A stretch of 64,000 bases of DNA from Salvia splendens (lineage: Eukaryota > Streptophyta > Magnoliopsida > Lamiales > Lamiaceae), in contig NC_056036.1 in assembly GCF_004379255.2 (NCBI RefSeq), positions 496,001 to 560,000 of the forward strand. Reading direction: 5' to 3'. This document shows, in pieces, positions 47,408-58,394 of this stretch (its first letter is position 1; each line of letters opens with the position of its first letter). The notes below the pieces were generated by a model. That model saw nothing but the letters and a program-made list of their open reading frames with translations, was not told where the DNA came from and ran no database searches. The position numbers were made by a program, and so were the translations under genes.

Positions 47408-49347
47408 TCAATTCTCATAATCTTGAGCACCGCCGTCTTCGTAGTCCTCCTCCTCGTCGGCGACGGCGTCCTGGTATTGTTGGTACTCCGCCACCAGATC
47501 ATTCATGTTGCTCTCCGCTTCCGTGAACTCCATCTCGTCCATCCCCTCCCCGGTGTACCAATGTAGGAAAGCCTTCCGGCGGAACATCGCCGTGAACTGC
47601 TCACTGACGCGGCGGAACATCTCCTGTATCGACGTTGAGTTTCCGACGAACGTTGACGACATCTTCAGCCAGGTAGGCGGTATGTCGCAGACGCTCGATT
47701 TGACGTTGTTTGGGATCCACTCGACGAAGTAGGACGAGTTCTTGTTCTGCACGTGCAACATTTGCTCATCGACTTCCTTTGTGCTCATCTTCCCCCGGAA
47801 CATGGCGGAGGCCGTCAGGTACCGCCCATTCCGGGGGTCGGCCGCACACATCATGTTCTTAGCGTCCCACATCTGCAGAGACAGCTCTGGGACGCTAAGG
47901 GAAAAGTAGTTTTGGGATCCACGGGAGGTGAGTGGGGCGAACCCCACCATGAAGAAGTGGAGGCGGGGGAACGGGATTAGATTCACGGCCAGTTTCCGAA
48001 GGTCGGAGTTTAGTTGCCCCGGGAACCTTAGGCAGCATGTCACCCCGCTCATCGTCGCCGAGATCAAGTGGTTCAGGTCCCCAACTGCCGGAGGGAAAAA
48101 ATGAGTAGAAAAGTTAGTGGTATGAAATTAATTAATTGAATATGAAGTTCATTTACTAAATTGTCAAAATGAAAGTAGATATTTAATAGGTTATGGCCCA
48201 AAATGAAGTATTATAAGACATATATTAGGGAACATAGGAAATATTCTCTAAAAGCATGCACATTATTAGGCTAGTGATCAAAATTGTAAGGTTTGGGTAG
48301 TAAAAATTTGGTACTCACAACTTGGAGTGGTGAGCTTGAGGGTGCGGAGGCAGATATCGTAAAGGGCCTCATTGTCGAGGACCATGCATTCGTCTGCGTT
48401 CTCGACTAATTGGTGGACGGAGAGGGTGGCGTTGTAGGGCTCGACCACCGTGTCAGAGACCTTTGGGGAGGGGAAAACGGAGAAAGTGAGCATCATTCTG
48501 TCGGGGAACTCCTCTCTGATCTTTGAGATCAGGAGGGTGCCCATGCCAGACCCCGTGCCCCCACCCAATGAGTGGCACACTTGGAACCCTGATCACATCA
48601 TTGGTAACAACAATTAATCTTCCCAGTACGAACAAATATTAGGCAATAAAATAGGATTAATTGTCTCTAAAATTACGAAATCAAGCCAAATTCTGAATTT
48701 GATACCCAAAATTTTAATGCAAACACAAAGTTTCAAAAAATCGCAATCATCCCATAACAATTTTATTTAGCAAAATACGATATGGAGTTGGTGCATATGT
48801 ATAAATTTTGGTGATACAAAAGATAGTAATGCAAATGTGTATTGAGTTGACAACACGGCTAACTAAAGGATGTCATTTTCATTTTCCTACAAATTTGATC
48901 AAATGAGACAATTCCAAGCTTTAAAAATAGAAGCGGTTTTCAACCTTGCATACAATCACAACTCTCAGCCTCCTTCCTAACAACATCGAGCACCGAGTCG
49001 ATGAGCTCGGCGCCCTCAGTGTAATGCCCCTTGGCCCAGTTATTCCCAGCCCCGGACTGGCCGAATACGAAGTTGTCAGGGCGGAATATCTGGCCATAGG
49101 GGGCGGCCCGGATGGAGTCCATGGTGCCGGGCTCGAGATCCATGAGGACTGCCCGAGGGACATACCTCCCCTCGGAAGCCTCGTTGAAGTAGACGTTGAT
49201 GCGGTCGAGCTTTATATGGGAGGCGCCGTCGCCGCCCTTGTACTTTCCGGTGGTGTCGACGTCGTGCTCATCGCAGATCACCTCCCAAAACTTGGACCCG
49301 ATCTGGTTGCCGCATTGGCCACCTTGAATGTGAAGGATCTCTCTCAT
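47408..49347 (-). CDS. TUB: Beta-tubulin
   Basis: Beta subunit of the microtubule heterodimer, binding exchangeable GTP. Exons in transcript order: 48945-49347, 48319-48588, 47408-48084 (1350 bp, 449 aa). Two introns at conserved positions are usual for plant TUB genes. It begins MREI, the tetrapeptide used in co-translational autoregulation of tubulin mRNA. The GTP-binding signature GGGTGSGMG is at the start of exon 2, and the acidic tail ends '[15 protein letters not shown]'. The sequence is intact, with GC-rich third positions. Large antisense frames within it are shadows. Which isotype this is cannot be settled, because the differences lie mostly in the tail. Confidence 0.97.
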
Positions 49348-50095
49348 CCTTTCCCGTCAATCTAATTGTGGGATCAAGGTGGGGATGTTTTCATCAAACC
49401 AAAATGAGGTGGAGAGGAATGTGAGGGAGGGACTCTCATTATTCTCTCTTCAATCTCCACACATTAATGTAATATATACAAATCATTAAAATCACTTTTA
49501 GAGGTAACAAAAATATTAGCTCAATCGACATGTGAATTTGCAATAGCTCCACATACAAACGTTTGGTTTTAATATGTTAATTTCATTGGACAAAACATCT
49601 ATTTGCCATTGAATCGATCTAACCCCTCAATTCTATTTGTTCACAACTTTTTTTTTTAACTTCAATAATTTAGGATTACCTTAATTAAGTTAATTTGTCA
49701 TAAAGAATAATTTCAATTCAGATATGTCACAAAATTAGTTGTATTGTAATGCATAATTTGTTTTAGTAATTAGGGAGTAGTACGAATTAGTAATTACTCC
49801 ATCCGTCGCCGATGATTAATTGACACCATTTTTTTCGCCCATAATTAGTTGGTAATCTTACTTTTACTAATTTTGGTAATGAACATCGTACTCTACTAAC
49901 TTATTATACTCACATTTTATTATAAAATTAATATATAAAAGTAGGACACATATTTTATTAACTTTTTCAACTCATTTTTTTAGTATATTTCTTAAAATTC
50001 ATGACAAGTTAAAAAGTTCAATTAATCGTAGACGGAGGATGTACCAGTACTGCAATCCAAAAATTGGTTGAATCGGTCAACGGTTCACAGCTTAA
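49348..50095. other. Tubulin upstream region and a MITE
   Basis: Contains the tubulin leader and promoter (no single clear TATA), then AT-rich DNA with the Stowaway-like MITE at 49795-50043. No other gene is seen. Confidence 0.55.
49795..50043. mobile_element. Stowaway-like MITE
   Basis: Left end 'tactccatccgtcgccgat' is mirrored by right end 'atcgtagacggaggatgta'. The inner 'gattaattgacacc' is partly inverted near 50018. TA flanks both ends. Confidence 0.8.
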
Positions 50096-50097
50096 TC

Positions 50098-50255
50098 GGC
50101 CCAATATTTCAATCTACAACTATTCAGCTTTGGATGAAAGCCCAATAGTTTTTGAAGCTAGCTAAACTGATGGGCCTACTGGGCTAAAAGGCCGAGGACA
50201 GTTTCACAAATAAGGAAAGAGAAAACCCTAATTCAATAATTCTTCACCTATAAAT
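50098..50255 (+). promoter_or_regulatory. Site II plus telo-box promoter
   Basis: Site II words TGGGCC and TGGGCT occur at 50171-50176 and 50180-50185 on the plus strand, with further copies on the minus strand at 50098-50103 and 50139-50144. A telo-box AAACCCTAA follows at 50223-50231 and a TATA-like TATAAAT at 50249-50255. Site II together with a telo-box is the known promoter pattern of plant snoRNA and ribosomal-protein genes. No protein frame follows, but box C/D snoRNA candidates do. Confidence 0.65.
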
Positions 50256-50430
50256 CTGTTTAGAATTCAGCTGCCTTACCTAACAACAGCTCTATGAATT
50301 CCAATCCTACGAATCCGGTTATTCTCCGGTTATTCTCCTCATCTCATATCTTATGGTTTATATTTTTGTTCAAATTTAACTCTTATTTTGAAGATTCTTC
50401 TACCACTTGTTAATTTTAATTATTTTCCCC

Positions 50431-50523
50431 CAAATGATGATTATGGATTGAATATCTCACGACGGTCGTCTGAGATGCTCAGTGTCATCGTTGATGTAAT
50501 CACAATCCTTTGTTTCTGATGGA
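50431..50523 (+). ncRNA. Box C/D snoRNA candidate guiding 25S rRNA methylation (U35/snR73-like target)
   Basis: Box C ATGATGA (50434-50440), box D' CTGA (50470-50473), C'-like TGATGTA (50492-50498) and box D CTGA (50516-50519) are in the right order and spacing for a snoRNA of about 90 nt. CCA and TGG flank C and D as a short closing stem. The 13 bases before D', TCTCACGACGGTC (50455-50467), are the exact antisense of GACCGTCGTGAGA in the conserved 3' domain of 25S rRNA (recalled, not searched). The D+5 rule places methylation on the first C of GACC, which by my count is yeast C2959, the site served by snR73 and human U35. The site II/telo-box promoter upstream supports expression. Confidence 0.75.
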
Positions 50524-50581
50524 TTTTTAATTCCTTTGATTGTTGTTTTTGAAAACGATTTGTTACTTTTCGATTCAAAAT

Positions 50582-50662
50582 GGCTTGCTTAATGAGGATA
50601 AACCTTAAATTATTCCGATAGTATATGAATGGATAATTTACCTCCTACTCATTCTGAGAGCC
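50582..50662 (+). ncRNA. Second box C/D snoRNA candidate in the same cluster
   Basis: A C-like box ATGAGGA (50592-50598, one change from consensus) and box D CTGA (50654-50657) enclose about 55 nt. GGCT (50582-50585) can pair with AGCC (50659-50662). The 12 bases CCTCCTACTCAT (50641-50652), one base before box D, are the exact antisense of ATGAGTAGGAGG, which I recall in plant 25S rRNA ahead of 'gcgcggcgg'. The D+5 rule points to the A of ATGA. It starts about 70 nt after the first candidate, as in plant polycistronic snoRNA units. The imperfect box C makes it weaker than the first. Confidence 0.5.
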
Positions 50663-52229
50663 TTCACTTCAGCCTATTTTTCTTATTTTTTTGATCCGAG
50701 TATCTAATTATGTTTAATTTCCAAATTTTAATATTGTTTTTCATTATTTTATCTTAGAATATCTCCTTTTTAAAAAATATCTTTGCAAAAAGAAAAATAA
50801 ATTTTGTTTTGCAATTTTAATTTTTGCAATTAAATTGATTTTGTTAAATGGCACAATGAAGAAACGCATTCGATGAGATCAGCAACTGGTCGTTGAAATT
50901 TTATATAGTGCACAAGTCCTTTTCATTCAGAGTGCTGTTTTATAATTCCGCACCTTTTTTTTCTTAAAATGTTGTCATTTTTTGTGGTATTTTTTTCCTG
51001 TTAAATTTTCGAGTTTTTGATAGACTGTCCTTCATAAAACTACTTATAGTTTGGACATTTATATCCTAATTTTACTAACAATTTCGCACTAATAAGCATT
51101 TTAAATTATCAGCTGGTAAAGATGATTGACTATTAAATTTTTAAAAAATGTTTTCTATTGTACATAAATAAATAGTAGTACTCCATATTTGTTGTTTAAA
51201 CAATTATCTAATGTAAATACGTACAGTACATTGGAATATTACAAATTATACATATGACCATGATTCTGGTCTGTTAGTAACTGTTTGTGCTTTTATTGGG
51301 CTTGGACTTAAAACGAAATGCTTTTGGGCTTAAAAGTGTTTTTCAATGTTTAATTATTAAGAGTCTAAAATTAAAATGTCCATAGATTATACGACAATAA
51401 ATTCGTAGTACATATCAACAAATCTTTTCTTTCATTTCGTTTATTTTTCTAATTTTGTAATGTCCGAATTAATTATCTTAATAACTAGTAGTACTAGACT
51501 ACCAGTATAGAAAAATTATTAGTTAATTAAAATTATTTTATCAATTTTATTAAAATTATACTGGTGTGGAGTAATTAAAACAAAAGATGACTTGCAAAAA
51601 AATGTAGTTCGTTGTGACGTAGTACTTTTCTTGTTAATAGATGCATTTCTTTTCGGAATGGAGTTTAAGATTAGTATGTTAAATTGATGGCGAAAAAAGT
51701 AAGAGAATAAAGTAAAAGTTAACTATTTTTTGTCAAAAACAGAAATGACTCAATTAATTTAAAACTTTTCAAAATAGAAAAATGATTTTATTAACATGGA
51801 ATGGAACGAAGTGAGTACTAATTTGAATTGCTCAAGCAACAATCGAAAATTTTGGCTCGTGATTGAAGTTTTGAATTTTGAGATAAAGACTCCATAATTA
51901 TATATACGACCATAAATGAAACTTACATTGAATTGAATATACCTTGAAAAGGTGCGCAAAAGTAAAAATATGATAATTTTTGTGCGTTCTCAAATTTACT
52001 AAGTAAAGATAGTTGTATTAATGCTGTCTGATTCAGATTAGATAACGATTGCCAGTTTTAAAGAGGTAAGAAAATTATATACTACTAGTAATCTTGTAAT
52101 TAAAAAAAAAGTAAACCTGCATGTTATTAACCTTTTCTTAAAACCCAATCAAATGGCTATTTTTTTGCCTTATGTGTGTATGAATGTGTGTTTGTTTAAA
52201 AAAGGAAAGAAGATGACAAGACGACAGAT
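50663..52229. other. Intergenic, one decayed MITE
   Basis: At 51621-51817 the sequence resembles a Stowaway element with a lost left end: an inner 'gatgcatttcttttcggaat', a purine-rich body, and right end 'aacgaagtgagta'. No further snoRNA pair or gene was convincing. Confidence 0.45.
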
Positions 52230-52237
52230 GACTTAGC

Positions 52238-52800
52238 TTAGGGCTGGCAAGTCGTGCGGATTGGGTCGTTATCGGGTCAACCTGATAATGACCCAACCCA
52301 ATAAGGCCTAACCTGAACCCGACCTGTTAAGGAAACTGTAAATCCGAACACGAACCCGACCTGCTACCTTCAAATCCGAACACGACCCGCACCCGACACG
52401 AACCCGTTATCGACACGATATAATATGGGTTGACACGACACGATAACAACCCGAACCTGATATTACACGATTAAAACCTAATATTACACGATTAAACCTT
52501 AATTTTTAACCTAATTTACACAATTAAAATTCGTTTTATACTATTTAAACCTAATTTATAAGAAATTAAAACATTAAAGTAATATATATTTTTTTAAATA
52601 ATAATAAAAATAATAATATTATTTCTTAATGGGTTACCCGTATCCGACCCGCATCCGACCCGAACCCAACCCGAAATTATCGGGTTCTTAATGGGTCAAC
52701 CCGATAAGGACACGGATCCAATAAGACTTGACCCCAACCCAATAATTTCGTGCGGATTCGTGTCGGATTATCGTGTCGTGTCGAAAATTGCCAGCCCTAA
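52238..52800. mobile_element. hAT-type MITE, second family member
   Basis: Ends TTAGGGCTGGCAA and TTGCCAGCCCTAA are perfect 13-bp inverted repeats, flanked by GACTTAGC and GTCTTAGC, an 8-bp target duplication with one mismatch. Subterminal words such as 'cgtgtcgtgtcg' and 'acccgataaggacacg' match the element at 8355-8867. The centre is AT-rich, with no coding sequence. Confidence 0.87.
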
Positions 52801-52808
52801 GTCTTAGC

Positions 52809-53729
52809 TTAGAAGAAAATGAATTGGGTGATTAATTTACACATACTTTTAACTATCATTGGGAGCAAAAAATATAGAGATAATATACTTAAATTATCTG
52901 GCATTTCTCACTTTGCTGACATATTCTTTGACTTCTTTAATTAATTAAATTTCTCCATGTTGTGATAAATAAACTATTTAATTATCACTATACATAGATA
53001 ATTTGAAAGGTCTAATACATAAAAGTTAAAAAGGCTATATTTATAGATCAATTGAAGGGTCTAATATAAAGGGGTGTGTGTGTCTATTGTTTAAAATTGT
53101 GTAGAATACAATCTGAACAGTTGGTATAAGCTGAAAGGTCTAATTATAAAGGTTAAATCTAGAGGCCTATAACAAAAAAAAAAAAATCCTTTTTAGGATA
53201 AAATTTGACCAATCAGCATGAAATGGATAAGATGAAGTAGTAGGAGTATTAAATTATTTAACTTTGTATTTGGATTAATTGACGTTTTTCTACTGAATGA
53301 TTCTTAATACTGATTGACGTGTAAAATCAACTAAATATGTAGTACAAGCATAGTATTTTCTTTGAAAATACACTTGTATTTGGTAATTATAGTCATTAAA
53401 TATTTTGTAAGCATTCTTAAAGGTACAAAAAAAAAGAAATTTTCCTTTTAATTTATTTAGAAATAATTTTAGAAAAACCCAAAAATATGATTTAGTAGTG
53501 ATGTTAATGCATTTATAACTAAGATCTAAGAAGTTCCATTAATAGTTTAAACTTTTTCTAAGAAAAAGAAAAGGAAGAAAAAGAAAAATTGAAAAACATA
53601 ATGTGAAAAGGGGAAAACATAATCTTTTGCGACGGGTCTATGCAACATGTTCATGCACGTATGTTCTACGTGGTTACTTCCTGACATACTTTGATGGATC
53701 ACATTCCATTTATACTATTTTTCCGTTCA
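52809..53729. other. Intergenic, nothing recognised
   Basis: AT-rich DNA between two transposons, with a partly repeated 'gaaaggtctaat' motif at about 53007, 53055 and 53134. No gene is supported. Confidence 0.5.
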
Positions 53730-53732
53730 TTA

Positions 53733-54844
53733 GGTCATCCACAACGTTGTTCCTATACTGTTCCTTAAACCACTATTTGAGGGCTCCACTGTACTTTTTT
53801 ACTCCATTCTTTAACTAAGGAACGGAACCTGCAACCCTCCGTTCCTTAACCGTTCCTTAAATTACTATTCATTCAATTTCATTTTTTTTTTATTTCCAAC
53901 CAAATTCAATTTAAATAAACACACTTTATTAAAAAACACACAACATTAAAAAAAATTTAAACTTTTAGAAAAATAAAAAGCACACAATTAAAATCCTAAA
54001 AAATGAAAAGCACACAATTAAAATCCTAAAAAAATAAAAGTACACAGTTTTAATAATTTCATCCACCAAAATTTGCCCAAATGTGCTCAATTAGATCCTG
54101 TTGTAGTTGGGTGTGGGCACTAGAGTCGCGTGTCCTTGCACGAATAGATAACCGTTCTTGTATAGACGGATGCGCTCCACTTCGAGGCGGACTACTTGCG
54201 GTTGAGCTTCCGGGGGATTCGTCGTCGAACCAATTTCCCGCCTCGGGTCCTTCGTCTTGGACAATCATGTTGTGCAAGATTATGCACGTATACATGATGT
54301 CGACCATGTTTTCCATGAACCACGTACGAGCCGGGGCTTTGATGATGTTGAAGCGCGCTTGGAGAACCCCGAACGCCCTCTCCAGAGTTGATTTGAGATG
54401 AAAATTGGGGTGGAAATAGAGAGGAATAGATGTGTGTTTGTGATTGAAATGAGTATGAAATAGGAGTATTTAAAGAGTAAATAAATAAAAAAAATAAAAA
54501 AAAATACAAAACGGATATAAAAAAACGGTCACATTACCGTTGCAAATTTTTATTTTTTTTATTAAATTTGAATTTTTTTAAAAAAATTGAATTATTGCGT
54601 CACCGGGACGAAGCCCACTCGCGGGGCAGCGAGTGGGCTTCACGCGTCGAATGGGAGGCCGCCACGTCGCCTCGGCGCGTGGCGGAACGTTTCGTTCCGC
54701 GTTCCTCCGGAACGGAACGCGGCACGACATAGGAACGGCATGGGCACGGAATGGCGACGGAACGAAGCCCGCAACGCGTGCCGCCGCGGAACCGTTCCGC
54801 CGGAACGGCATAGGAACCGCAACGGCACAGCGTTGCGGGTGCCC
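53733..54844 (-). mobile_element. Non-autonomous PIF/Harbinger element with transposase remnant
   Basis: The 1112-bp segment is flanked by TTA on both sides (53730-53732 and 54845-54847), the 3-bp duplication of PIF/Harbinger elements. The left end GGTCATCCACAACG and the inverted right end GGGCACCCGCAACG match as terminal repeats. Inside, the minus strand carries the end of a Harbinger DDE transposase. The right 240 bp is strikingly GC-rich with repeated 'ggaacg' words, in contrast to the AT-rich left side. Confidence 0.85.
54059..54401 (-). pseudogene. PIF/Harbinger transposase, C-terminal fragment
   Basis: On the minus strand the frame reads 'LERAFGVLQARFNIIKAPAR', then 'MENMVDIMYTCIILHNMIVQ', and runs to a stop at 54059-54061. 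These are the conserved last blocks of Harbinger DDE transposases (the ERAFG and LHN(M)I motifs). The N-terminal half with the first two catalytic acids is absent: upstream of 54401 lies unrelated AT-rich sequence. It cannot encode an active transposase. Confidence 0.85.
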
Positions 54845-54860
54845 TTATCCATAGTTATAG

Positions 54861-55047
54861 TACTCCCTCGATCTCAGCTCAAATGAATGATTTCTTTTTG
54901 CAATTATTTTGAGTACATGATAATAAATAGTTAATGTGGAGATAAAGTAAAATAAGGAAGAGAATAATGTAGAAGAGAGAATTATCATTTTTCTCAAATA
55001 CGTGCCGGAAAAACAGTAAATCATTTGAGATGTGACAGAGAGAGTAA
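54861..55047. mobile_element. Stowaway-like MITE
   Basis: Left end 'tactccctcgatctcagctc' pairs imperfectly with the inverted right end 'gagatgtgacagagagagta'. The inner 'aaatgaatgattt' also matches inverted 'aaatcattt' near 55018. It sits 14 bp from the Harbinger element. Confidence 0.72.
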
Positions 55048-56777
55048 TAAACAACACATATTTTATTACAAGATTAATAACGGAATTGTTAATTGCCATG
55101 CTTTGATGGATCACAGTTTCATTTATAGTGTTCCCTCCTTCTACTGCTATTTATACGTGTTTTAATACAAAATTGATAATTGATTACAATAAAACTATTT
55201 TTTGGAAGATCGGAATATAAGACATGAATAACAATGTTCAATTACAAGTGTATAATGTTATATGAATGGGTCCAGGGTACAAAGATTATCCTGTTGAACA
55301 ATTGGAAGATTTGAAGATTATCAATATCATTAGAAAAGTAGAAAAAAAGTTAAAGAAAAAGAAAGAAAACAATCTTTTCCACTGCTCTTTTTCAAGATTG
55401 GTACAGCCTGCGTCATTCCTAACAAAATGTTGAATAACTTTTCTAGTAATTAATTTTAAAGAGGGTTATTGCTGAATTTATGCAATGAATTTTGATATCA
55501 AGATTTTTAAGTGAATTTAAATACTATGAATACAGTAATAGGAGTATGTATTTATTACATTTCTTTTAATTAATTAGCCTGATTTTTAAGATTATTTTTT
55601 AGTATCGAAATCAGAATGTAGTCCAGAAACTCCTTTACAATATCCCAGAAATAAAATACTAATAAAACATTTTATAAAGTTAAATCGTGAGTGCACCACA
55701 ATTAAATGAGATATATATGCATAAACATTATCAACATATATGCAATTCCTTTTGCTGTGTAAGCACCTCTACTTTTCATGTCACCACCACCACCTACTGA
55801 TTCTTCACTTGTTGTCATGCTTTTTTCTTTTACAAAATCAATACTACTAATAAATATACTATAGATTAAAAAAGTTTGCATCTATCTTTATTGAAATTCT
55901 ATGTTGTAAATGCAATCTTTCGTACACCTCCTCAATTCAAATCTTATCTTAAAAATATAAAGGCTATGCATCGAAACCAACTATACATGTTGCCTTATTT
56001 GATTTTAATTTTAATTTTTCTGATAAGAGCTGCTTCATTTTTAGTTCAAAGCTCAATGTTTGACCTACAACTTGTAGTAGACATTTTATCTAGATATTTA
56101 GTAAATATTACACATTAACTCTAACTCTAGTCGACGAAGCTGAAAAAGTTGATGGACGATGGATTTTAGCCAGGTGGCCCAGATTGTTTGAGAGCCGGTT
56201 AGTACTATGCAAGAAATTAGATGATGCAATATGATAATGAGGAACTACAGTCAATTTCCTAAGAATATACTTAGGTGCCTAAATAAAATAATATCAAGAT
56301 ATAATCTAGGATTGAGTTGTGAGATTATTTTAGTCGGAACATCTACCCTCCTCTATTCGTTTATCCCAAGTGTCAGAATAGCATTAATTTGTTTGCCATG
56401 TTCCAACTGCGCTCGAAATCTTAGAAGATTACCTTATTGTGGATATGTCAGAATAATAAGTTCCTGATTTTCCTTTCTAAATTATGGAATGTTTCTAAAA
56501 AATGTGTTAATTTAATATTAAGAAAATGACAGTGGCTGTCACACTCGCACATGTGTGTTATAAACATGATGGACACGCACAAATAAATAGAAAAAAAGGA
56601 ATTAAAGAAAGTATATAGCATGCCACAAATAAATGTATATATATAGGTCTCTTCTTTGTCTCTTCATTCTCATTTCAATTTTCATCAATCACCATTCTCT
56701 CTTCTCCAAAATTGTATGGGCTTTAGACTTGCACTAATCCATCCATATTCTCAAAAATATTATTCAAAATCATCCAA
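55048..56777. other. Intergenic before the thaumatin-like gene
   Basis: AT-rich. At 56276-56336 there is a fragment of the same dispersed repeat seen at 58919-59105 ('caagatataatctaggattg'). The frame at 55876-56118 has no recognisable product. The promoter of the next gene should lie around 56640-56700 ('tatatatataggtct'). Confidence 0.5.
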
Positions 56778-58394
56778 ATGTTTTGTACTCTCTATATCAC
56801 CCTCATATTCGTCCTCATGATCCAAGGTACGTACTATCATAAATTCATAATTAAATTCGACGATATATTTCATCTAATATAGTAGCATAGCATCTATTAA
56901 TATTCTTGTTTTATAATTTATAGGAAGTTTAGGGACTACATTCCAATTGGTCAATAGATGTGACTACACGGTCTGGCCGGGTACACTATCCAACTCGGGC
57001 AGCCCCGGTCTAGCCACAACCGGTTTCGAGCTCCAACCCGGTTTCACCCGGTCCATCCCAGCCGAACCGGGCTGGTCCGGCCGGTTCTGGGGCCGGACCG
57101 GCTGCTCATTCGACCCATCCACCGGCCGCGGCAGCTGCGCTACCGGCGACTGCGGCTCCGGCCAAATGGAATGCAACGGCTCAGGAGCAGCGCCGCCGGC
57201 CACCCTCGCCGAGTTCACGGTGGGGTCGTCGGGAAGTCAGGATTTCTACGACGTGAGCCTCGTCGACGGCTACAACCTGCCGATGATCGTGGAGGCGAGC
57301 GGCGGGACGGGGGGCTGCGGGCCGACCGGGTGCGTGGCGGATCTGAACCGGATGTGCCCGGAGGAGCTTCGGGCAGGGGGCGGGCAGGGGTGCAAGAGCG
57401 CATGCGGGGCGTTCGGGACGCCGGAGTACTGCTGCAGCGGCGAGTTTGGGTCGCCGGATAAGTGCCGGCCGACGGCGTATTCTTCGATATTCAAGAATGC
57501 GTGCCCGAAATCGTATAGCTACGCGTACGATGATCCTACGAGTACGTTCACTTGTAGCGGAGCGGATTATACCATCACGTTTTGCCCTTCACTCACAAGG
57601 TTACAAATTCTTCTCATAAATAAAACCTTTTTTTTAATCTACCATGCATGGAAACTAGTTGCTTTTTATATCTAAATCATTTCTAAAAATTAACAAGATA
57701 GTACTCCCTCCGTCCCGCACTACTTGCACTTATTTCCTTTCTGGGCGTCTCAAGTTATTTGCACTCTTTCCATTTTTAGTAACAATTTATACCTACAGCC
57801 GTAATTGTTGACTTTGTCTATCACTCATTCCTTAATCTCCGTGCCCAAAAGGAAATGTGCGAGTAGTGCGGGACGGAGGGAGTACTAATTTTTCACATTC
57901 TAAATTGGTTGGTTTGTGTTTGTATTCACCATTTGTTAGTGCTTGAAAAAAGAGAAGAATCGCTATTTTTGCTTTCTATTGTACGTACGGTGTACTTTGT
58001 GACTTTGTTTTCCTGTTTTTTGTATATAATTCAACCATATACTTTAAATGGACATTTCATTCTAGTGTCAACATGAAGACTTTTATAGCAATGTAATTGT
58101 GGACGAATGGATCATGTCTTAATATATATTTCTATATTTTTTTACAGTAAAAAATCTTCAAGTTGGTCACCAACTACAAATGGGCAACCAGCACCGGCCG
58201 TGGCCACTGCTGGTGGCTCACACTCTCATCCGGCCGAAGATAGTCTGGCGACGTGGCTCCCGACTTTTGTGACCGGTGGCTCAGCACATCTTTCACCGAA
58301 CCCTAATCACATAATTTGTGTTGCGATGACAATAATATTGTTTGCATTTCTTTTGTTGCAGAATTCGTATTTTAGTTTAGCAAATTGTTGTTAG
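56778..58394 (+). CDS. Thaumatin-like protein (PR-5 family) with C-terminal hydrophobic tail
   Basis: Exons 56778-56826, 56924-57599, 58148-58394 (972 bp, 323 aa). A signal peptide (MFCTLYITLIFVLMIQ) precedes the thaumatin domain. It contains the signature from 'GRGSCATGDCGSGQ', many conserved cysteines, and the acidic cleft residues (R in 'WGRTGC', E in 'LAEFTVG', two D in 'DFYDVSLVDGYN', D in 'CVADLN'). After the last domain cysteine ('ITFCPS') comes a serine/proline-rich linker and a hydrophobic end ('ICVAMTIILFAFLLL'), which suggests GPI anchoring at the cell surface. PR-5-like proteins act at the cell wall in defence and stress. Exon 2 is much GC-richer than the neighbourhood. Intron 2 contains a MITE. 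Confidence 0.93.
57702..57884. mobile_element. Stowaway-like MITE in a thaumatin-like gene intron
   Basis: Left end 'tactccctccgtcccgcact' and right end 'agtgcgggacggagggagta' are nearly perfect inverted repeats that continue inward ('cttatttcctttctgggc' against 'gcccaaaaggaaatg'). A transcript across it would fold into a long hairpin. TA flanks it. The close match of the arms suggests a fairly recent insertion. Confidence 0.92.

Noticed and set aside
48946..49365. Long antisense frame over beta-tubulin exon 1
   Set aside because: It is the reverse strand of a well-supported, highly conserved coding exon with GC-rich third positions, which commonly opens antisense frames.
54587..54886. Three open frames in the GC-rich right part of the Harbinger element
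   Set aside because: They are arginine/proline-rich translations of repeated 'ggaacg' words on both strands, without any family resemblance.
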